64,000 nt of DNA from JAAXXJ01 sp964412455. Lineage in GTDB: Bacteria > Nitrospirota > UBA9217. Position 1 is the stretch's first letter. Each line of letters starts with the position of its first letter. Both the position numbers and the translations under genes were made by a program. The notes under the pieces were generated by a model. That model was not told the origin of the DNA. It made no database searches and saw only the letters and a program-made list of their open reading frames with translations. This document shows positions 1 through 9,402 of the stretch, one piece after another. The stretch covers positions 1-64,000 of the forward strand of contig CAYPOT010000013.1 in assembly GCA_964412455.1 (NCBI GenBank), read 5' to 3'.

Positions 1-798
1 CTTCTTGCCGATGCGCTGTTCGATGATGGTATCGATGCCGACAAAGGCGCCGCCGCAGATGAACAGGATGTTCGTCGTGTCCACCTGGATGAACTCCTGG
101 TGGGGATGCTTGCGGCCGCCCTGGGGCGGGACCGCCGCAACGGTGCCTTCGATGAGCTTCAGGAGCGCCTGCTGGACGCCTTCGCCGGAGACGTCTCTCG
201 TGATCGAAGGATTCTCCGACTTGCGGCTGATCTTGTCTATCTCATCGATGTAGACGATGCCGCGCTGGGCCCGTTCAACGTCATAGTTGGCGTTCTGCAG
301 GAGCTTCAGGATGATGTTCTCAACGTCCTCACCCACATAGCCCGCCTCGGTCAGTGTGGTGGCATCGGCAATGGTGAACGGCACATCGAGGATCCGGGCC
401 AGGGTCTGGGCAAGCAGGGTCTTGCCGGTCCCCGTGGGGCCGATGAGAAGGATATTGCTCTTTTGGAGCTCCACCTCCTCGCCGATCTCATGCTGTACGC
501 CGATGCGTTTGTAGTGATTATGCACGGCCACGGACAGGATCTTCTTGGCGCGGTCCTGTCCGATCACGTACTCGTCGAGAATGCGCTTGATCTCGGCGGG
601 CTTGGGAAGCTGCGGGATCTTCGCTTCCTTTGCCTCCTCCCACTCCTCGGCGATGATCTCATTGCAGAGGTCCACGCACTCGTTGCAGATGAAGACCGAC
701 GGACCGGCGATGAGCTTCTTCACCTCGTCCTGTCCCTTGCCGCAGAACGAGCACTTGAGGGGCGTCGTGTGGTCTTTCTGGTCCTTTTTCTCCGTCAT
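1..798 (-). CDS. clpX: ATP-dependent Clp protease ATP-binding subunit ClpX (3' end outside window)
   Basis: AAA+ unfoldase that recognises, unfolds and feeds substrates to ClpP in the cytoplasm. The visible 266 N-terminal residues carry the C4 zinc-binding domain (Cys16, Cys19, Cys38, Cys41), Walker A GPTGTGKT at about 120-127 and Walker B VYIDEIDK at about 182-189. The frame is open to the left edge, so roughly the last third of the usual ~420 residues lies outside. The start ATG (796-798) lies 4 bp after the clpP stop, the standard tig-clpP-clpX order, so the genes are probably cotranscribed and translationally linked. Identification is secure. Confidence 0.97.
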   Translation of the reverse strand, partial: MTEKKDQKDHTTPLKCSFCGKGQDEVKKLIAGPSVFICNECVDLCNEIIAEEWEEAKEAKIPQLPKPAEIKRILDEYVIGQDRAKKILSVAVHNHYKRIGVQHEIGEEVELQKSNILLIGPTGTGKTLLAQTLARILDVPFTIADATTLTEAGYVGEDVENIILKLLQNANYDVERAQRGIVYIDEIDKISRKSENPSITRDVSGEGVQQALLKLIEGTVAAVPPQGGRKHPHQEFIQVDTTNILFICGGAFVGIDTIIEQRIGKK

Positions 799-802
799 GG
801 TG

Positions 803-1408
803 CTACTTCTCCTTGGTGGAATGCGGCAGTTTCTTGGTGATGACCTCGTCGACGAGTCCATAGATCTTCGCGTCATCGCCGGACATGAAGAAATCCCGGT
901 CCGTGTCATTCCGGATCTTCTCGAGCGGCTGGCCGGTATGGTTCGCCAGGATCTTATTGAGGGTGTCCTTCATCTTCAGGATCTCCCGGGCGTGGATCTC
1001 GATGTCCGTGGCCTGTCCCTGGAATCCGCCCATGGGCTGATGGATCATGATGCGGGCGTGCGGCAGTGAGAACCGCTTGCCTTTCGTTCCCGACCCCAGC
1101 AGCAGCGCGCCCATGCTCGCCGCCTGTCCGATGCAGATGGTCGAAACCGGACACTTGATATAGTTGATGGTGTCGTAGATGGCAAGCCCCGAGGTGACGA
1201 CACCTCCGGGAGAATTGACGTACAGATAGATGTCCTTGTCCGGGTCATCGGCCTCCAGGAACAGAAGCTGGGCGATCACCGTGTTGGCGACGTTGTCGTC
1301 GATGGCCGTGCCGAGAAAGATGATGCGGTCCTTCAACAGCCGCGAGTAGATATCGTAGGCGCGCTCGCCGCGGCTGGTCTGTTCAATTACCATGGGTATG
1401 AGGGACAT
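803..1408 (-). CDS. clpP: ATP-dependent Clp protease proteolytic subunit ClpP
   Basis: Serine protease that forms the tetradecameric chamber used by ClpX or ClpA. 201 residues, the normal length without a long propeptide. The catalytic triad is visible: Ser98 in GQAASMGA, His123 in MIHQP and Asp172 after NDTDR. The ATG at 1406-1408 is preceded by an AGGAG ribosome site. It sits between tig (38 bp upstream) and clpX (4 bp downstream), the canonical protein-quality-control cluster. Confidence 0.98.
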   Translation of the reverse strand: MSLIPMVIEQTSRGERAYDIYSRLLKDRIIFLGTAIDDNVANTVIAQLLFLEADDPDKDIYLYVNSPGGVVTSGLAIYDTINYIKCPVSTICIGQAASMGALLLGSGTKGKRFSLPHARIMIHQPMGGFQGQATDIEIHAREILKMKDTLNKILANHTGQPLEKIRNDTDRDFFMSGDDAKIYGLVDEVITKKLPHSTKEK

Positions 1409-1446
1409 GAGGTTCTCCTGACGTTCGATTCTCTCTGCGTAGTATT

Positions 1447-2724
1447 CTATACCTTCTTCGCTTTGGAAAGCAAGAGGGACAGGGTCTTTTCCTCGACGAG
1501 CGACGCCCGGAGGTTGTCCGTGCCGCCTTCCTGCGAAGCATAGTACTGCTTTACTTCTTCAAGCTTCTTCCCGGCGCTCCGCGCCATTGCCGCCATGGCC
1601 GCGTTCACCTCTGCATCGGAGACCTCGATCTTCTCCTTGTCCGCGATGACGTCCAGGATGAGGGTCCCCATCACGCGCTTCACGGCCATATCCTGGTTCT
1701 CGAGCTTGAACTTCGCCATATCGAAGGCCTTCTGGACATCGATGCCCTGACGCGCCATGCGGGTGAGCTGATGCCGGGCCATGGAAGTCATCTCGCGGTC
1801 CACCATCCCCGCGGGGACGTCGAACGTATGGGCTTCGACAAGTTTGCCGAGGAGCTCCTCCCGCTGGGCCGAGGACTGCTCGTTCTTCTTGCGGATCTCG
1901 ATGTCCTCCCTGACGCGTGTCTTGAGCTCATCGATGGTATTGTTGTTGCCGATGTCTTTGGCGAACTCATCGTTGAGCTCGGGGAGGACCTTTTTCTTGA
2001 TCTCCTTGAGCGTGACGGTGAACTTCGCGTCCTTGCCGGCAAGGTCCTTATTGTTGTAGTCCGCCGGGAAGGTCACGTTGATCTCCCGGGTCTCGCCCTT
2101 GTTCATGCCGGTGATCTGCTCCTCGAAACCCGGGATCAGGGACCCCTCTCCAATGGCGAGGTGATGGTCCTGGGCCTTCGCGCCCTCGATCGACTTCCCG
2201 TCCTGGAAGCCCTCGAAATCGATGATGGCCGTATGGCCCTTGTCCAGGGCCTGCCCTTCGACCGGGGCAAGGTTCGCATACATCTCCCGAAGGCGGTCGA
2301 TGGTCTGGTCGAGTTCCTCGTTGGTGGCTTCGACGGGCGCATCCTTCACCTCGATGCCTTCGTAGCTGCCGAGGTCGATCTTGGGCCGCACCTCGACGAC
2401 AGCGGTGAAGTTCAGCGGCGCGTCCGTCTCGAGCGGGGAGATATTGGTGATATTCGGCATGTCCACGGGGCTCAGATCGTTCTCCTTGAGCGCCTGGAGA
2501 TAGGAATCGGAAATGAGCTTGTTCATCACCTCGGAGTCGATCTCCGCTGCGTAGTGGCGTTCCACCACGTTCTTCGGCGCCTTGCCGGGCCGGAAGCCGG
2601 GGATCTTGGCCTTCTTTGCCACATCGGCAAGGGCCTTCTTTTTTTCTATTGCGATCGCGTCCGGCAATACCTGGATATGCAGTTTCTTCTTTACCGTGCT
2701 GACGTCTTCTACAGTGACTTTCAT
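1447..2724 (-). CDS. tig: Trigger factor (ribosome-associated peptidyl-prolyl isomerase chaperone)
   Basis: 425-residue chaperone that binds ribosomal protein L23 at the exit tunnel and shields nascent chains. The N-terminal ribosome-binding domain has the signature GFRPGKAP, followed by an FKBP-type PPIase domain (around LAIGEGSLIPGFEEQ) and a helical C-terminal domain. The open frame extends further upstream into the tRNA-Leu region, but the ATG at 2722-2724 is preferred: it has a GGGAG ribosome site and gives the normal family N-terminus (MKVTVEDVS). Heads tig-clpP-clpX. Confidence 0.97.
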   Translation of the reverse strand: MKVTVEDVSTVKKKLHIQVLPDAIAIEKKKALADVAKKAKIPGFRPGKAPKNVVERHYAAEIDSEVMNKLISDSYLQALKENDLSPVDMPNITNISPLETDAPLNFTAVVEVRPKIDLGSYEGIEVKDAPVEATNEELDQTIDRLREMYANLAPVEGQALDKGHTAIIDFEGFQDGKSIEGAKAQDHHLAIGEGSLIPGFEEQITGMNKGETREINVTFPADYNNKDLAGKDAKFTVTLKEIKKKVLPELNDEFAKDIGNNNTIDELKTRVREDIEIRKKNEQSSAQREELLGKLVEAHTFDVPAGMVDREMTSMARHQLTRMARQGIDVQKAFDMAKFKLENQDMAVKRVMGTLILDVIADKEKIEVSDAEVNAAMAAMARSAGKKLEEVKQYYASQEGGTDNLRASLVEEKTLSLLLSKAKKV

Positions 2725-2933
2725 GCTCACTCCCTTTACGAATATTCTATTAATGACTAATGACCGCCACAGAGGCTCAGAGTTCACAGAGAGAAAATCA
2801 GAAGGTATGAAGTTAGGAGGGTAAGAAAAAGGATGCTCTTGCCTTCTGTCTTTCTTACGTTCTTTCCTTCTTACCTTCCTCGCTTCATGATTTCTCCGTG
2901 TCTCAGTGTCTCCGTGGCAAATGTTGATCTTAT

Positions 2934-3016
2934 TGGTGCGAGAGGGGGGACTTGAACCCCCATGGTTGCCCACCAGATCCTAAGTCTGGCGCGTCTGCCA
3001 GTTCCGCCACTCTCGC
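2934..3016 (-). tRNA. tRNA-Leu (anticodon TAG)
   Basis: Cloverleaf folded by eye: acceptor GCGAGAG pairs with CTCTCGC, anticodon loop CTTAGGA closed by CCAGA/TCTGG, long class II variable arm, T-loop TTCAAGT and an encoded CCA end. Last gene of the leftward tRNA series, about 210 bp before the tig start. Confidence 0.95.
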
Positions 3017-3148
3017 AGCGATATTAGGAACTAAGAAATCAATTTCTTCTTAATACGGCAAGAATATTTTCGCCACAAAGACACCAAGACACGAAGAATA
3101 AATAATATTGCCGGCTAAAGAAAACACCACTCCAGGGTCTCTTTGTGC

Positions 3149-3177
3149 CTCGCTTAGAAGCGCCTACTTTTGGTTGT
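3149..3177 (+). repeat. Dispersed repeat with CGCTTAGAAGCG palindrome, copy 1
   Basis: CTCGCTTAGAAGCGCCTAC followed by a TTGGTTGTG-like tail. Near-identical copies sit at 21443-21471 and 34899-34927, all intergenic and next to low-complexity CACAGAGG/GACGCCAAG text. Three copies, visible by eye; function unknown. Confidence 0.6.
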
Positions 3178-3330
3178 GACTTCGTGGCAAAGTTGGTTCC
3201 TACTTGTCAATCACTATATGGAAAATGCTCCCGATGCTTCCCGCCATACCGGCACGAACAAAGAGAGCAGTGTGCTGCTCGCAGCGCTTACCGTCCGGCT
3301 GCTTGCTGCTCACTGCTCTCGGTGTGGTTA

Positions 3331-3406
<76 letters not shown>

Positions 3407-3523
3407 GTTAACAAACGGAATACCCTGAGACAAGGAACGTATTATACTTATCTTTCCCTGCTGATGCAACAAGAAAATTACTCTTTTTATTGCACTTTGA
3501 CGTTAAACGTTGGATTGATCAAT

Positions 3524-3600
3524 TGGTGCGCCCGGCGCGATTCGAACGCGCGGCCTTTGGCTTCGGAGGCCAACGCTCTATCCAGCTGAGCTACGGGCGC
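3524..3600 (-). tRNA. tRNA-Arg (anticodon CCG)
   Basis: Acceptor GCGCCCG/CGGGCGC, anticodon stem TTGGC/GCCAA with loop CTCCGAA, T-loop TTCGAAT, encoded CCA. One of three arginine tRNAs with different anticodons in this cluster. Confidence 0.95.
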
Positions 3601-3697
3601 GGAAAGATCAAGCTGATAGTTGACAGCTCATAGTTCATAGTTGATTACTGAATCATCCTATGAGCTACGACCTATCAGCCATGAGCTGTATTGTATC

Positions 3698-3722
3698 TGG
3701 TACGCCCGGCAGGAGTCGAACC
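3698..3722 (-). repeat. Truncated tRNA-Arg 3' end (25-bp direct repeat of 3876-3900)
   Basis: The 25 bases are identical to the 3' end (T-arm plus acceptor and CCA) of the complete tRNA-Arg(TCG) at 3876-3952, but the rest of the tRNA is missing and the T-stem mismatches. The 153 bp between the two copies hold no gene. This is the pattern left by site-specific insertion into a tRNA 3' end followed by loss of the element, or by unequal recombination between tRNA genes. Confidence 0.7.
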
Positions 3723-3875
3723 ATGCTCCGTCGCCCATAAAGGGCTCCCCAAAGGGGGCCTGCCCCCTCTGGAATCTCCCCCGAAGCTCAGGGGAATCCT
3801 TCCCCTGAAACCCCTTATGTCGCAGGAGGATGTTACTCGGATCGCGATTGCCGGACGTTTCCTAATTCTAATGTT

Positions 3876-3952
<77 letters not shown>

Positions 3953-4049
3953 AATAAAATGCGGAGTGCAGCATGTGAAATGCGGAATTACGGACCTTCC
4001 GAAGATCCCTATTCCGCACTCTACACTCCGAACTCCGCACTTGAAAATT

Positions 4050-4126
<77 letters not shown>

Positions 4127-4290
4127 ATGTTCTTATTTCCTGATTTCGGATTGCGGATTGCGGATTCAAAATTCTGTTTCTATCCCGCAAATCGCAATCC
4201 ATAATTATTACGTTAATGCCACCCTGAAATCCCTTGGGTCAGGTTCTGCTACTCTCTTCACGCTGCCGTGATCGATGTATGTTGTATAAA

Positions 4291-4367
4291 TGGTGCGCCT
4301 GAAGGGATTCGAACCCCTGACCCACAGCTTAGAAGGCTGTTGCTCTATCCACCTGAGCTACAGGCGC
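4291..4367 (-). tRNA. tRNA-Arg (anticodon TCT)
   Basis: Acceptor GCGCCTG/CAGGCGC, anticodon stem ACAGC/GCTGT with loop CTTCTAA, T-loop TTCGAAT, encoded CCA. Confidence 0.95.
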
Positions 4368-4474
4368 ATGTCGCTGTGCTCCATTGTAAATTGCAAATTG
4401 GAAAGTTGAAAATGTAAATCTTCAGGCGCAATTTGAAACTTACAATTTCCAATCTTCAATTTCCAATTCACAAC

Positions 4475-4551
<77 letters not shown>

Positions 4552-4590
4552 CGGAACTCCGCGTACTTCCTACCCCTTACGGCAGAACAT

Positions 4591-4619
4591 ATAATACTCA
4601 TGAGCCGCGGCATTGTCAA
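4591..4619 (-). promoter_or_regulatory. Sigma-70 promoter of the tRNA cluster
   Basis: Reading leftward: TTGACA (4614-4619), a 17-bp spacer and TATTAT (4591-4596), about 40 bp before tRNA-Pro. No other promoter this good is visible between the tRNAs, so it may drive the whole series and possibly read into tig-clpP-clpX. Confidence 0.85.
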
Positions 4620-4800
4620 GCGCTATGTCCGGCGACATGTCCGGACAGGAGATGCCGGCATTCGGAAGAGTGACGACGGACAAAGGCAGCATACCCGTGG
4701 TTTCCGCAGTTGTCTGATGTCTGATAGTCTGTGGTCTGTTGTCTGTTTTTCCGGTCCTTTTCCCTTGAAACCTTGGGAGTTTTATACTATTATTTCACCC

Positions 4801-5055
4801 ATGGAAGAACGCATCGGTTCCGTGCTCAGGTATTTCGACAAAAATTCCATCGCGGCCTTGAAGCTGGATTTCGGCGACCTCGCTGTCGGTGATACGGTCC
4901 ACATCAAGGGTCCGAACACCGACATGACCCAGAAGGTCGAGTCCATGGAATTCGACCACAAACCCGTGGAAAAGGCCGCCCGCGGCCAATTCACCGGCAT
5001 AAAGCTCTCCCAACCAGTCAAGCCCTTCGACCTCGTCTTCAAGATCAAAGAGTGA
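4801..5055 (+). CDS. Small EF-Tu domain II-like (translation-factor-like) beta-barrel protein
   Basis: 84 residues. The pattern VGDTVHIKGPNTDMTQKVES followed by a conserved F/IxG...L..PV...D.VF ending resembles the beta-barrel of domain 2 of translational GTPases, also found as stand-alone proteins of about 90 residues and at the C-terminus of U32 peptidases. No GTPase domain is present. The start ATG at 4801 gives the family N-terminus; the longer upstream frame has no support. Cellular role not established. The ABC permease gene begins 8 bp downstream. Confidence 0.75.
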   Translation: MEERIGSVLRYFDKNSIAALKLDFGDLAVGDTVHIKGPNTDMTQKVESMEFDHKPVEKAARGQFTGIKLSQPVKPFDLVFKIKE

Positions 5056-5062
5056 TCTCTCC

Positions 5063-6034
5063 ATGTTCCTGTACAGTATAAAGCGAACGCTGTTGATGAT
5101 CCCCATCCTGCTGGGCATTACCCTGCTCAGCTTCAGCATCATGCACCTGGCGCCAGGCGGACCGGCCGAGGCCCAGATGGAGTTCTCGGCCAAAGCGTCC
5201 GCCGAAGCGAGGGAGCGGCTCCGGAAGCTCTACGGCGCGGACCAGCCCGTGCACAAGCAATACCTCACGTGGCTCACCAAGTTCGTGACCCTTGATTTCG
5301 GCGATGCCTTTGCCGACGGCCGCAAGGTGAAGGACAAGATCCTGGAACGCCTCCCTATAACCCTTACCATCAACTTCCTGTCCCTCGGCCTCGTCCTCCT
5401 GATCGCCCTGCCCATAGGGATCATGTCCGCTACACACCAATACTCGGTCCTCGACCGGTTCACGACCATATTCGTGTTTGTAGGCTATTCCATGCCGTCC
5501 TTCTGGCTGGCGCTCCTGCTGATCTACCTGTTCGGCGTACAATGGGGCGTGCTTCCCATCTCGGGCATCCAGAGCCTCGACGTGACCGGGCTGACCTGGT
5601 GGGGCAGGCTCATGGACAAGGGCGAGCACCTTGTTCTGCCGGTGTTCGTCTCGGCCTTCGGCGGCCTGGCAGGGCTGTCGCGATACATGCGGAACAACAT
5701 GCTCGAGGTGATGCGGCAGGACTATGTCAGGACGGCCCGGGCCAAGGGGCTTTCCGAGAACGTGGTGGTTTACAAACACGCGCTCCGGAACGCGCTGATG
5801 CCGGTGATCACCATCCTCGGCCTCTCACTCCCCGGCATCATCGGCGGCAGCGTCATCATGGAGACGGTCTTCGGCATCCCCGGCATGGGCCAGCTCCTGT
5901 ATCAGGCCGTGTTCTCGCGGGACTACAACGTGGCCATGGGCATCCTGGTGCCCGCGGCCGTGCTCACCATGCTCGGGAACTTCCTGGCCGATATAGGATA
6001 CGCGTTGGCGGACCCGAGGGTGAGATTAAAATAA
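5063..6034 (+). CDS. ABC transporter permease, dipeptide/oligopeptide (DppB) type
   Basis: 323-residue inner-membrane permease. N-terminal signal-anchor helix (about 9-30), a large periplasmic segment (about 31-95), then five further membrane helices. The cytoplasmic EAA loop that contacts the ATPase reads DYVRTARAKGLSE (about 220-235) and is followed by HALRNALMPV. Pairs with the DppC-type gene at 6143. No substrate-binding protein or ATPase gene is adjacent in this window, so the substrate (peptide, nickel or other) cannot be assigned. Confidence 0.92.
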   Translation: MFLYSIKRTLLMIPILLGITLLSFSIMHLAPGGPAEAQMEFSAKASAEARERLRKLYGADQPVHKQYLTWLTKFVTLDFGDAFADGRKVKDKILERLPITLTINFLSLGLVLLIALPIGIMSATHQYSVLDRFTTIFVFVGYSMPSFWLALLLIYLFGVQWGVLPISGIQSLDVTGLTWWGRLMDKGEHLVLPVFVSAFGGLAGLSRYMRNNMLEVMRQDYVRTARAKGLSENVVVYKHALRNALMPVITILGLSLPGIIGGSVIMETVFGIPGMGQLLYQAVFSRDYNVAMGILVPAAVLTMLGNFLADIGYALADPRVRLK

Positions 6035-6059
6035 TATTCAAAGTTCAACGTTCAATAAG

Positions 6060-6129
6060 TTCGTCATTCCCGCGAAAGCGGGAATCCAGGCATGAGACAA
6101 CTGGCTTCCGGGTCAAGCCCGGAATGACG
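6060..6129. repeat. Dispersed palindromic element (CATTCCCGCGAAAGCGGGAATG type)
   Basis: Between the two permease genes: TCATTCCCGCG-AAAG-CGGGAATCC followed by TCCGGGTCAAGCCCGGAATGA. Two hairpins bounded by GTCATTCC and GGAATGAC. This type is common as an interspersed, MITE-like unit in many bacterial genomes. It splits the otherwise tightly packed permease pair by about 100 bp. Confidence 0.65.
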
Positions 6130-6142
6130 GCCAAATAAGACC

Positions 6143-6997
6143 ATGGCCAACACGACCACACTTACTGCACAGCAGACCTACTATCATCTCAAGCGGAACT
6201 GGCTTGCCGCCGTCGGCGGGGCGCTCGTGCTCGGGGTGTTCGTGGTCGCCATATTCGCGCCCCTCATCGCGCCCTACGACCCCTCGGCCATCGACATCAA
6301 GAACATCCTCATGGGCCCGACCGTACAGCACCCCTTCGGCACCGACGAACTGGGCAGGGACGTCCTCTCGCGCATGATCTGGGGCTCGCGGGTATCGCTT
6401 GAGGTGGGGTTCGTCGCCATCGGCATCGCGACCCTCATCGGCATCATCCTCGGCGCCATCTCCGGATTCTACGGCGGCTACGTGGACAGCGCCATCATGC
6501 GGGCCGTGGACATCATGCTGAGCATCCCGACGATCTTCCTCATCCTCTCGGTCATCGCCATCCTGGAGCCCAGCATCTTCAACATCATGGTCGTCATCGG
6601 GCTCACCAGCTGGATGGAGCCGGCCCGGCTTGTGCGCGCCGAGTTCATCTCCATCAAGGAAAGGGAGTTTGTGACCGCCGCCCGCGCCCTCGGAGCAAGC
6701 GACAACCGCATCATCTTCAAGCACATCCTGCCGAACGGCCTCTCCCCCATTCTCGTCTCGGCAACCATGGGCATCGGCGGCGCGGTCCTCATAGAGTCGG
6801 CGCTCAGTTTCCTCGGCCTCGGCGTTCAGCCGCCCACCCCAAGCTGGGGCAGCCTGCTCTCGTCGGGAAAGGACAACATCGAGATCGCCTGGTGGCTCTC
6901 CGCCTTCCCCGGCCTCGCCATTCTTGTCACAGTCCTGGGTTACAACCTCCTTGGCGAAGGCATTAGGGATGCACTCGATCCGAGGCAAAGGGAGTAG
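6143..6997 (+). CDS. ABC transporter permease, dipeptide/oligopeptide (DppC) type
   Basis: 284-residue inner-membrane permease. N-terminal OppC-like helix (about 22-44), the HPFGTDELGRDVLSR signature (about 63-77), five further membrane helices and the EAA loop EFVTAARALGASDNRI (about 175-190). Partner of the DppB-type permease at 5063. The ATG at 6143 follows the dispersed palindrome. No ATPase or binding protein is nearby. Confidence 0.92.
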   Translation: MANTTTLTAQQTYYHLKRNWLAAVGGALVLGVFVVAIFAPLIAPYDPSAIDIKNILMGPTVQHPFGTDELGRDVLSRMIWGSRVSLEVGFVAIGIATLIGIILGAISGFYGGYVDSAIMRAVDIMLSIPTIFLILSVIAILEPSIFNIMVVIGLTSWMEPARLVRAEFISIKEREFVTAARALGASDNRIIFKHILPNGLSPILVSATMGIGGAVLIESALSFLGLGVQPPTPSWGSLLSSGKDNIEIAWWLSAFPGLAILVTVLGYNLLGEGIRDALDPRQRE

Positions 6998-7078
6998 AGA
7001 CTACTTCCTGAAGTTCGTGACTATGACACGCCTAGGCAATTGCATATCACAAGTCGAAACTAGAATGAGGAGGGAAGG

Positions 7079-7231
7079 ATGCATAGAGGCACTATTGTAA
7101 CATCAGGCATTACATTTGGGTCAGCTCTCGCAATAACAATTTCCTGGAGTGTTCATAAGTCGGTTCTTTGGGCGATCCTGCATGGGATATTTTCGTGGTT
7201 TTATGTAATTTTCTATTTGATCGTTCGCTAA
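7079..7231 (+). CDS. Small membrane protein (50 aa)
   Basis: Too short for ordinary ORF thresholds but well supported: a strong GAGGAGGGAAGG ribosome site precedes the ATG, and the peptide has two hydrophobic segments (about 6-24 and 29-49) joined by SVHKS, with an ILHGIFSWFYVIFY motif. I recall similar 50-residue proteins of unknown function with ...WAILHG..GWFYV.Y.. from other genomes. Role unknown. Lies alone between the permeases and another membrane protein. Confidence 0.65.
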   Translation: MHRGTIVTSGITFGSALAITISWSVHKSVLWAILHGIFSWFYVIFYLIVR

Positions 7232-7340
7232 CATTAGGACCTTCTTCCTGTATACGTGATGGAGTCAAATTTAACGCAAAGAGCATGCTACACCCCGAAG
7301 ACTGCATATCTTGTTATACCCGTACTTTTTGACACGACAA

Positions 7341-7616
7341 ATGAATAAGGAAGAGATAATAATTTTCGTTGTGGGGGAAGTTATCATGCTCCCAATCGCA
7401 TTTCTTTTAAAAAATGAAATTACGAAGCTTGCTGAAAAAGCAATCGCCGATAAGAGGCTGTCTACAGGTATATATCGTTTCTTCCCGATTGAGGGTGATC
7501 AGGCTGTCAGGTTGGCAAAGGGATATATCGCGGGTATTAAAATAGTCTTTTGGTTTTTCGTATTGGCTTTGCCATTCGTATTCTTACTTTCAGTTCTCAA
7601 TCGAGGAATCAAATAA
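7341..7616 (+). CDS. Hypothetical membrane protein (91 aa)
   Basis: Two hydrophobic helices, at the N-terminus (IIIFVVGEVIMLPIAFLL) and the C-terminus (IKIVFWFFVLALPFVFLL), flanking a charged middle segment. The ATG at 7341 is preferred over the TTG at 7311; neither has a clear ribosome site. AT-richer than its neighbours. Family not recognised. Confidence 0.5.
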   Translation: MNKEEIIIFVVGEVIMLPIAFLLKNEITKLAEKAIADKRLSTGIYRFFPIEGDQAVRLAKGYIAGIKIVFWFFVLALPFVFLLSVLNRGIK

Positions 7617-7802
7617 GTGCTTGCTAGCATAACCTATTGCAAGGTATGACGAGATCATAACTATTAACTTGCGGTTTGAGTCCGACGCGCAAAAAGAGCG
7701 TGTCTCACCCGCGCGTTCTTGTGCAAGTTTCAAGATGTTTATTGCACCCCTCATCTGCTTATCGAGAGTACAACCTTGCAGGTGTAGTTGTCACTAGCGC
7801 TC

Positions 7803-8201
7803 ATGACCCTCATCGACTACATCCCCTTCTACTACACCTACCTCGCCGGGACGCCCATCCCCACTGTCGTCATCGGCAAGTTCGTCCAGATCAGGAACGG
7901 GAACACGCTCTATCTCATCCTCTCTCCCAAGGACTTCACGAAATATCACGCGAACATCGTCGAGCGGTTCTGCATGGACAAAAGCATCGAGGGAAACTAC
8001 GACTCAAAGAGAGAGAAGTTCACGATCGTGGATCAAGCGTGGACCATTATCGGCGGCGGGAAATTCGAGCGGGACGACAACAAAAAAGCCATCAAGTTGT
8101 ATGACAACTCGATGGCCTACGGAAAGTTCGATGCAACTGGACTGAAAGAAATGCTTGGAGCTTTGCCGGAGTTTCTCGGGTATTCAATCATGATCGACTG
8201 A
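7803..8201 (+). CDS. Hypothetical protein (132 aa)
   Basis: Soluble-looking protein of mixed composition (LYLILSPKDFTKYHANIVERF, then IGGGKFERDDNKK). No recognisable domain. Start taken at ATG 7803; an in-frame TTG at 7788 is the alternative, and no clear ribosome site is present. Codon use resembles the surrounding high-GC genes. Function unknown. Confidence 0.5.
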   Translation: MTLIDYIPFYYTYLAGTPIPTVVIGKFVQIRNGNTLYLILSPKDFTKYHANIVERFCMDKSIEGNYDSKREKFTIVDQAWTIIGGGKFERDDNKKAIKLYDNSMAYGKFDATGLKEMLGALPEFLGYSIMID

Positions 8202-8277
8202 CCATATCCTGTCAGATCATAACGCAGGCTAAAGCCCGCGGCTACCTGGGCGCTCCCGGAATTCTCCGGCTATGACA

Positions 8278-9402
8278 TTATCGTCGCGTAGTTGTTTCCT
8301 GACTTCTGACCCCTGACCCCTGACCCTTTACCCCTGAAGAATTCTTCTTCTTCGCCGCCTGTCTTGCCTTTTGCATGTTCGTTCTATATCTGCCGATGGC
8401 CTTCCCGTGTTCGCCGTAGTCCTTCGAGAAGTAATGGCTCCCGTCTCCCTGCGCCACAAAAAAGAGGTAGTCCACATTCTCGGGATAGAGCGTTGCCAGG
8501 ATCGCGCCGCGGCCGGGGTTCGCGATGGGGCCGGGCGGCAGACCTTTGTGGAGATAGGTATTGTAGGGGGTCTTCCGTTTGAGGTCCTGGGCACCTACCT
8601 TGGTGATCCATGCCCGAAGGCCGTACACCGCCGTCGGGTCAGCCTGGAGCTTCATGCCGATCTTCAGCCGGTTGTGGTACACGGCGGCGATGAGCTTCCG
8701 CTCCGAGGATACCTTCGCCTCTTTCTCGACGATGGAGGCAAGCGTGATGATCTCGTGCTCGGTGAAGCCCAGTTCCTCGGCCCGTTTGCGGTAACTGTCG
8801 GTGAACATGTCCTTGTACCGCTGGACCATGCGCTTGGCGATATCCGGCACCGTGATGCCCTTCGGAAGGTAGTAGGTGTCCGGAAACAGGTATCCTTCGA
8901 GCCGGTCAGCCTCGATCCCAAGGGAACGGGCGAGTTCCTTGTTCGTGGCGGCCTTGATGAAATCATTCGGGTCAGATGAGATGAGCGGTGTACCGGTCAG
9001 GGTCCAGCCGATCTGGTAGAGATTGTATCCCTCGGGGATCACCACTTCATATTCAATGACCTTCCCTTTGCGCAGGACATCGAGCACTTCCCACAGGCTC
9101 ATGTGACTGCCGAGGCCGTAATACCCGGTCCGGACCTTGCGCGTGATGCCCTGGACCCTGCCGATGATCTCGAAGTAGCCCCGGTACCGTATGATCCCTT
9201 CCTTCTGGAGCGCGGCGGCGACGGCCTTGAAGCTCATGCCCTCGGTTACCTTGATCTCCTTCCAGGCCTTTTCACTGGACGGAGGCACGAACAGCGCAAC
9301 ATAGAAATGGATCAGCGACGTGAGCACGACCGTGGAGACGAGGAAAGTTACCCAGAGATGGCGCTTGACCCAGAATCGTATCTTGTCCCACTGCTCTATC
9401 AT
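8278..9402 (-). CDS. mltG: Endolytic murein transglycosylase MltG (YceG-like)
   Basis: 374-residue inner-membrane lytic transglycosylase that cuts nascent glycan strands and sets peptidoglycan chain length. N-terminal cytoplasmic stub and one membrane helix (about 17-38), a LysM-like part, then the YceG catalytic domain with the family motif LASIVEKEA (Glu226 the likely catalytic acid) and LQADPTAVYG. The C-terminus ends in a low-complexity tail (KGQGSGVRSQ) encoded by repetitive CTGACCCCTGACC DNA, probably read into flanking repeat. Stands alone here. Confidence 0.93.
   Translation of the reverse strand: MIEQWDKIRFWVKRHLWVTFLVSTVVLTSLIHFYVALFVPPSSEKAWKEIKVTEGMSFKAVAAALQKEGIIRYRGYFEIIGRVQGITRKVRTGYYGLGSHMSLWEVLDVLRKGKVIEYEVVIPEGYNLYQIGWTLTGTPLISSDPNDFIKAATNKELARSLGIEADRLEGYLFPDTYYLPKGITVPDIAKRMVQRYKDMFTDSYRKRAEELGFTEHEIITLASIVEKEAKVSSERKLIAAVYHNRLKIGMKLQADPTAVYGLRAWITKVGAQDLKRKTPYNTYLHKGLPPGPIANPGRGAILATLYPENVDYLFFVAQGDGSHYFSKDYGEHGKAIGRYRTNMQKARQAAKKKNSSGVKGQGSGVRSQETTTRR

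Noticed and set aside
100..840. 246-codon + strand frame at the left edge
   Set aside because: Antisense to clpX, which is unmistakable on the minus strand though open to the window edge.
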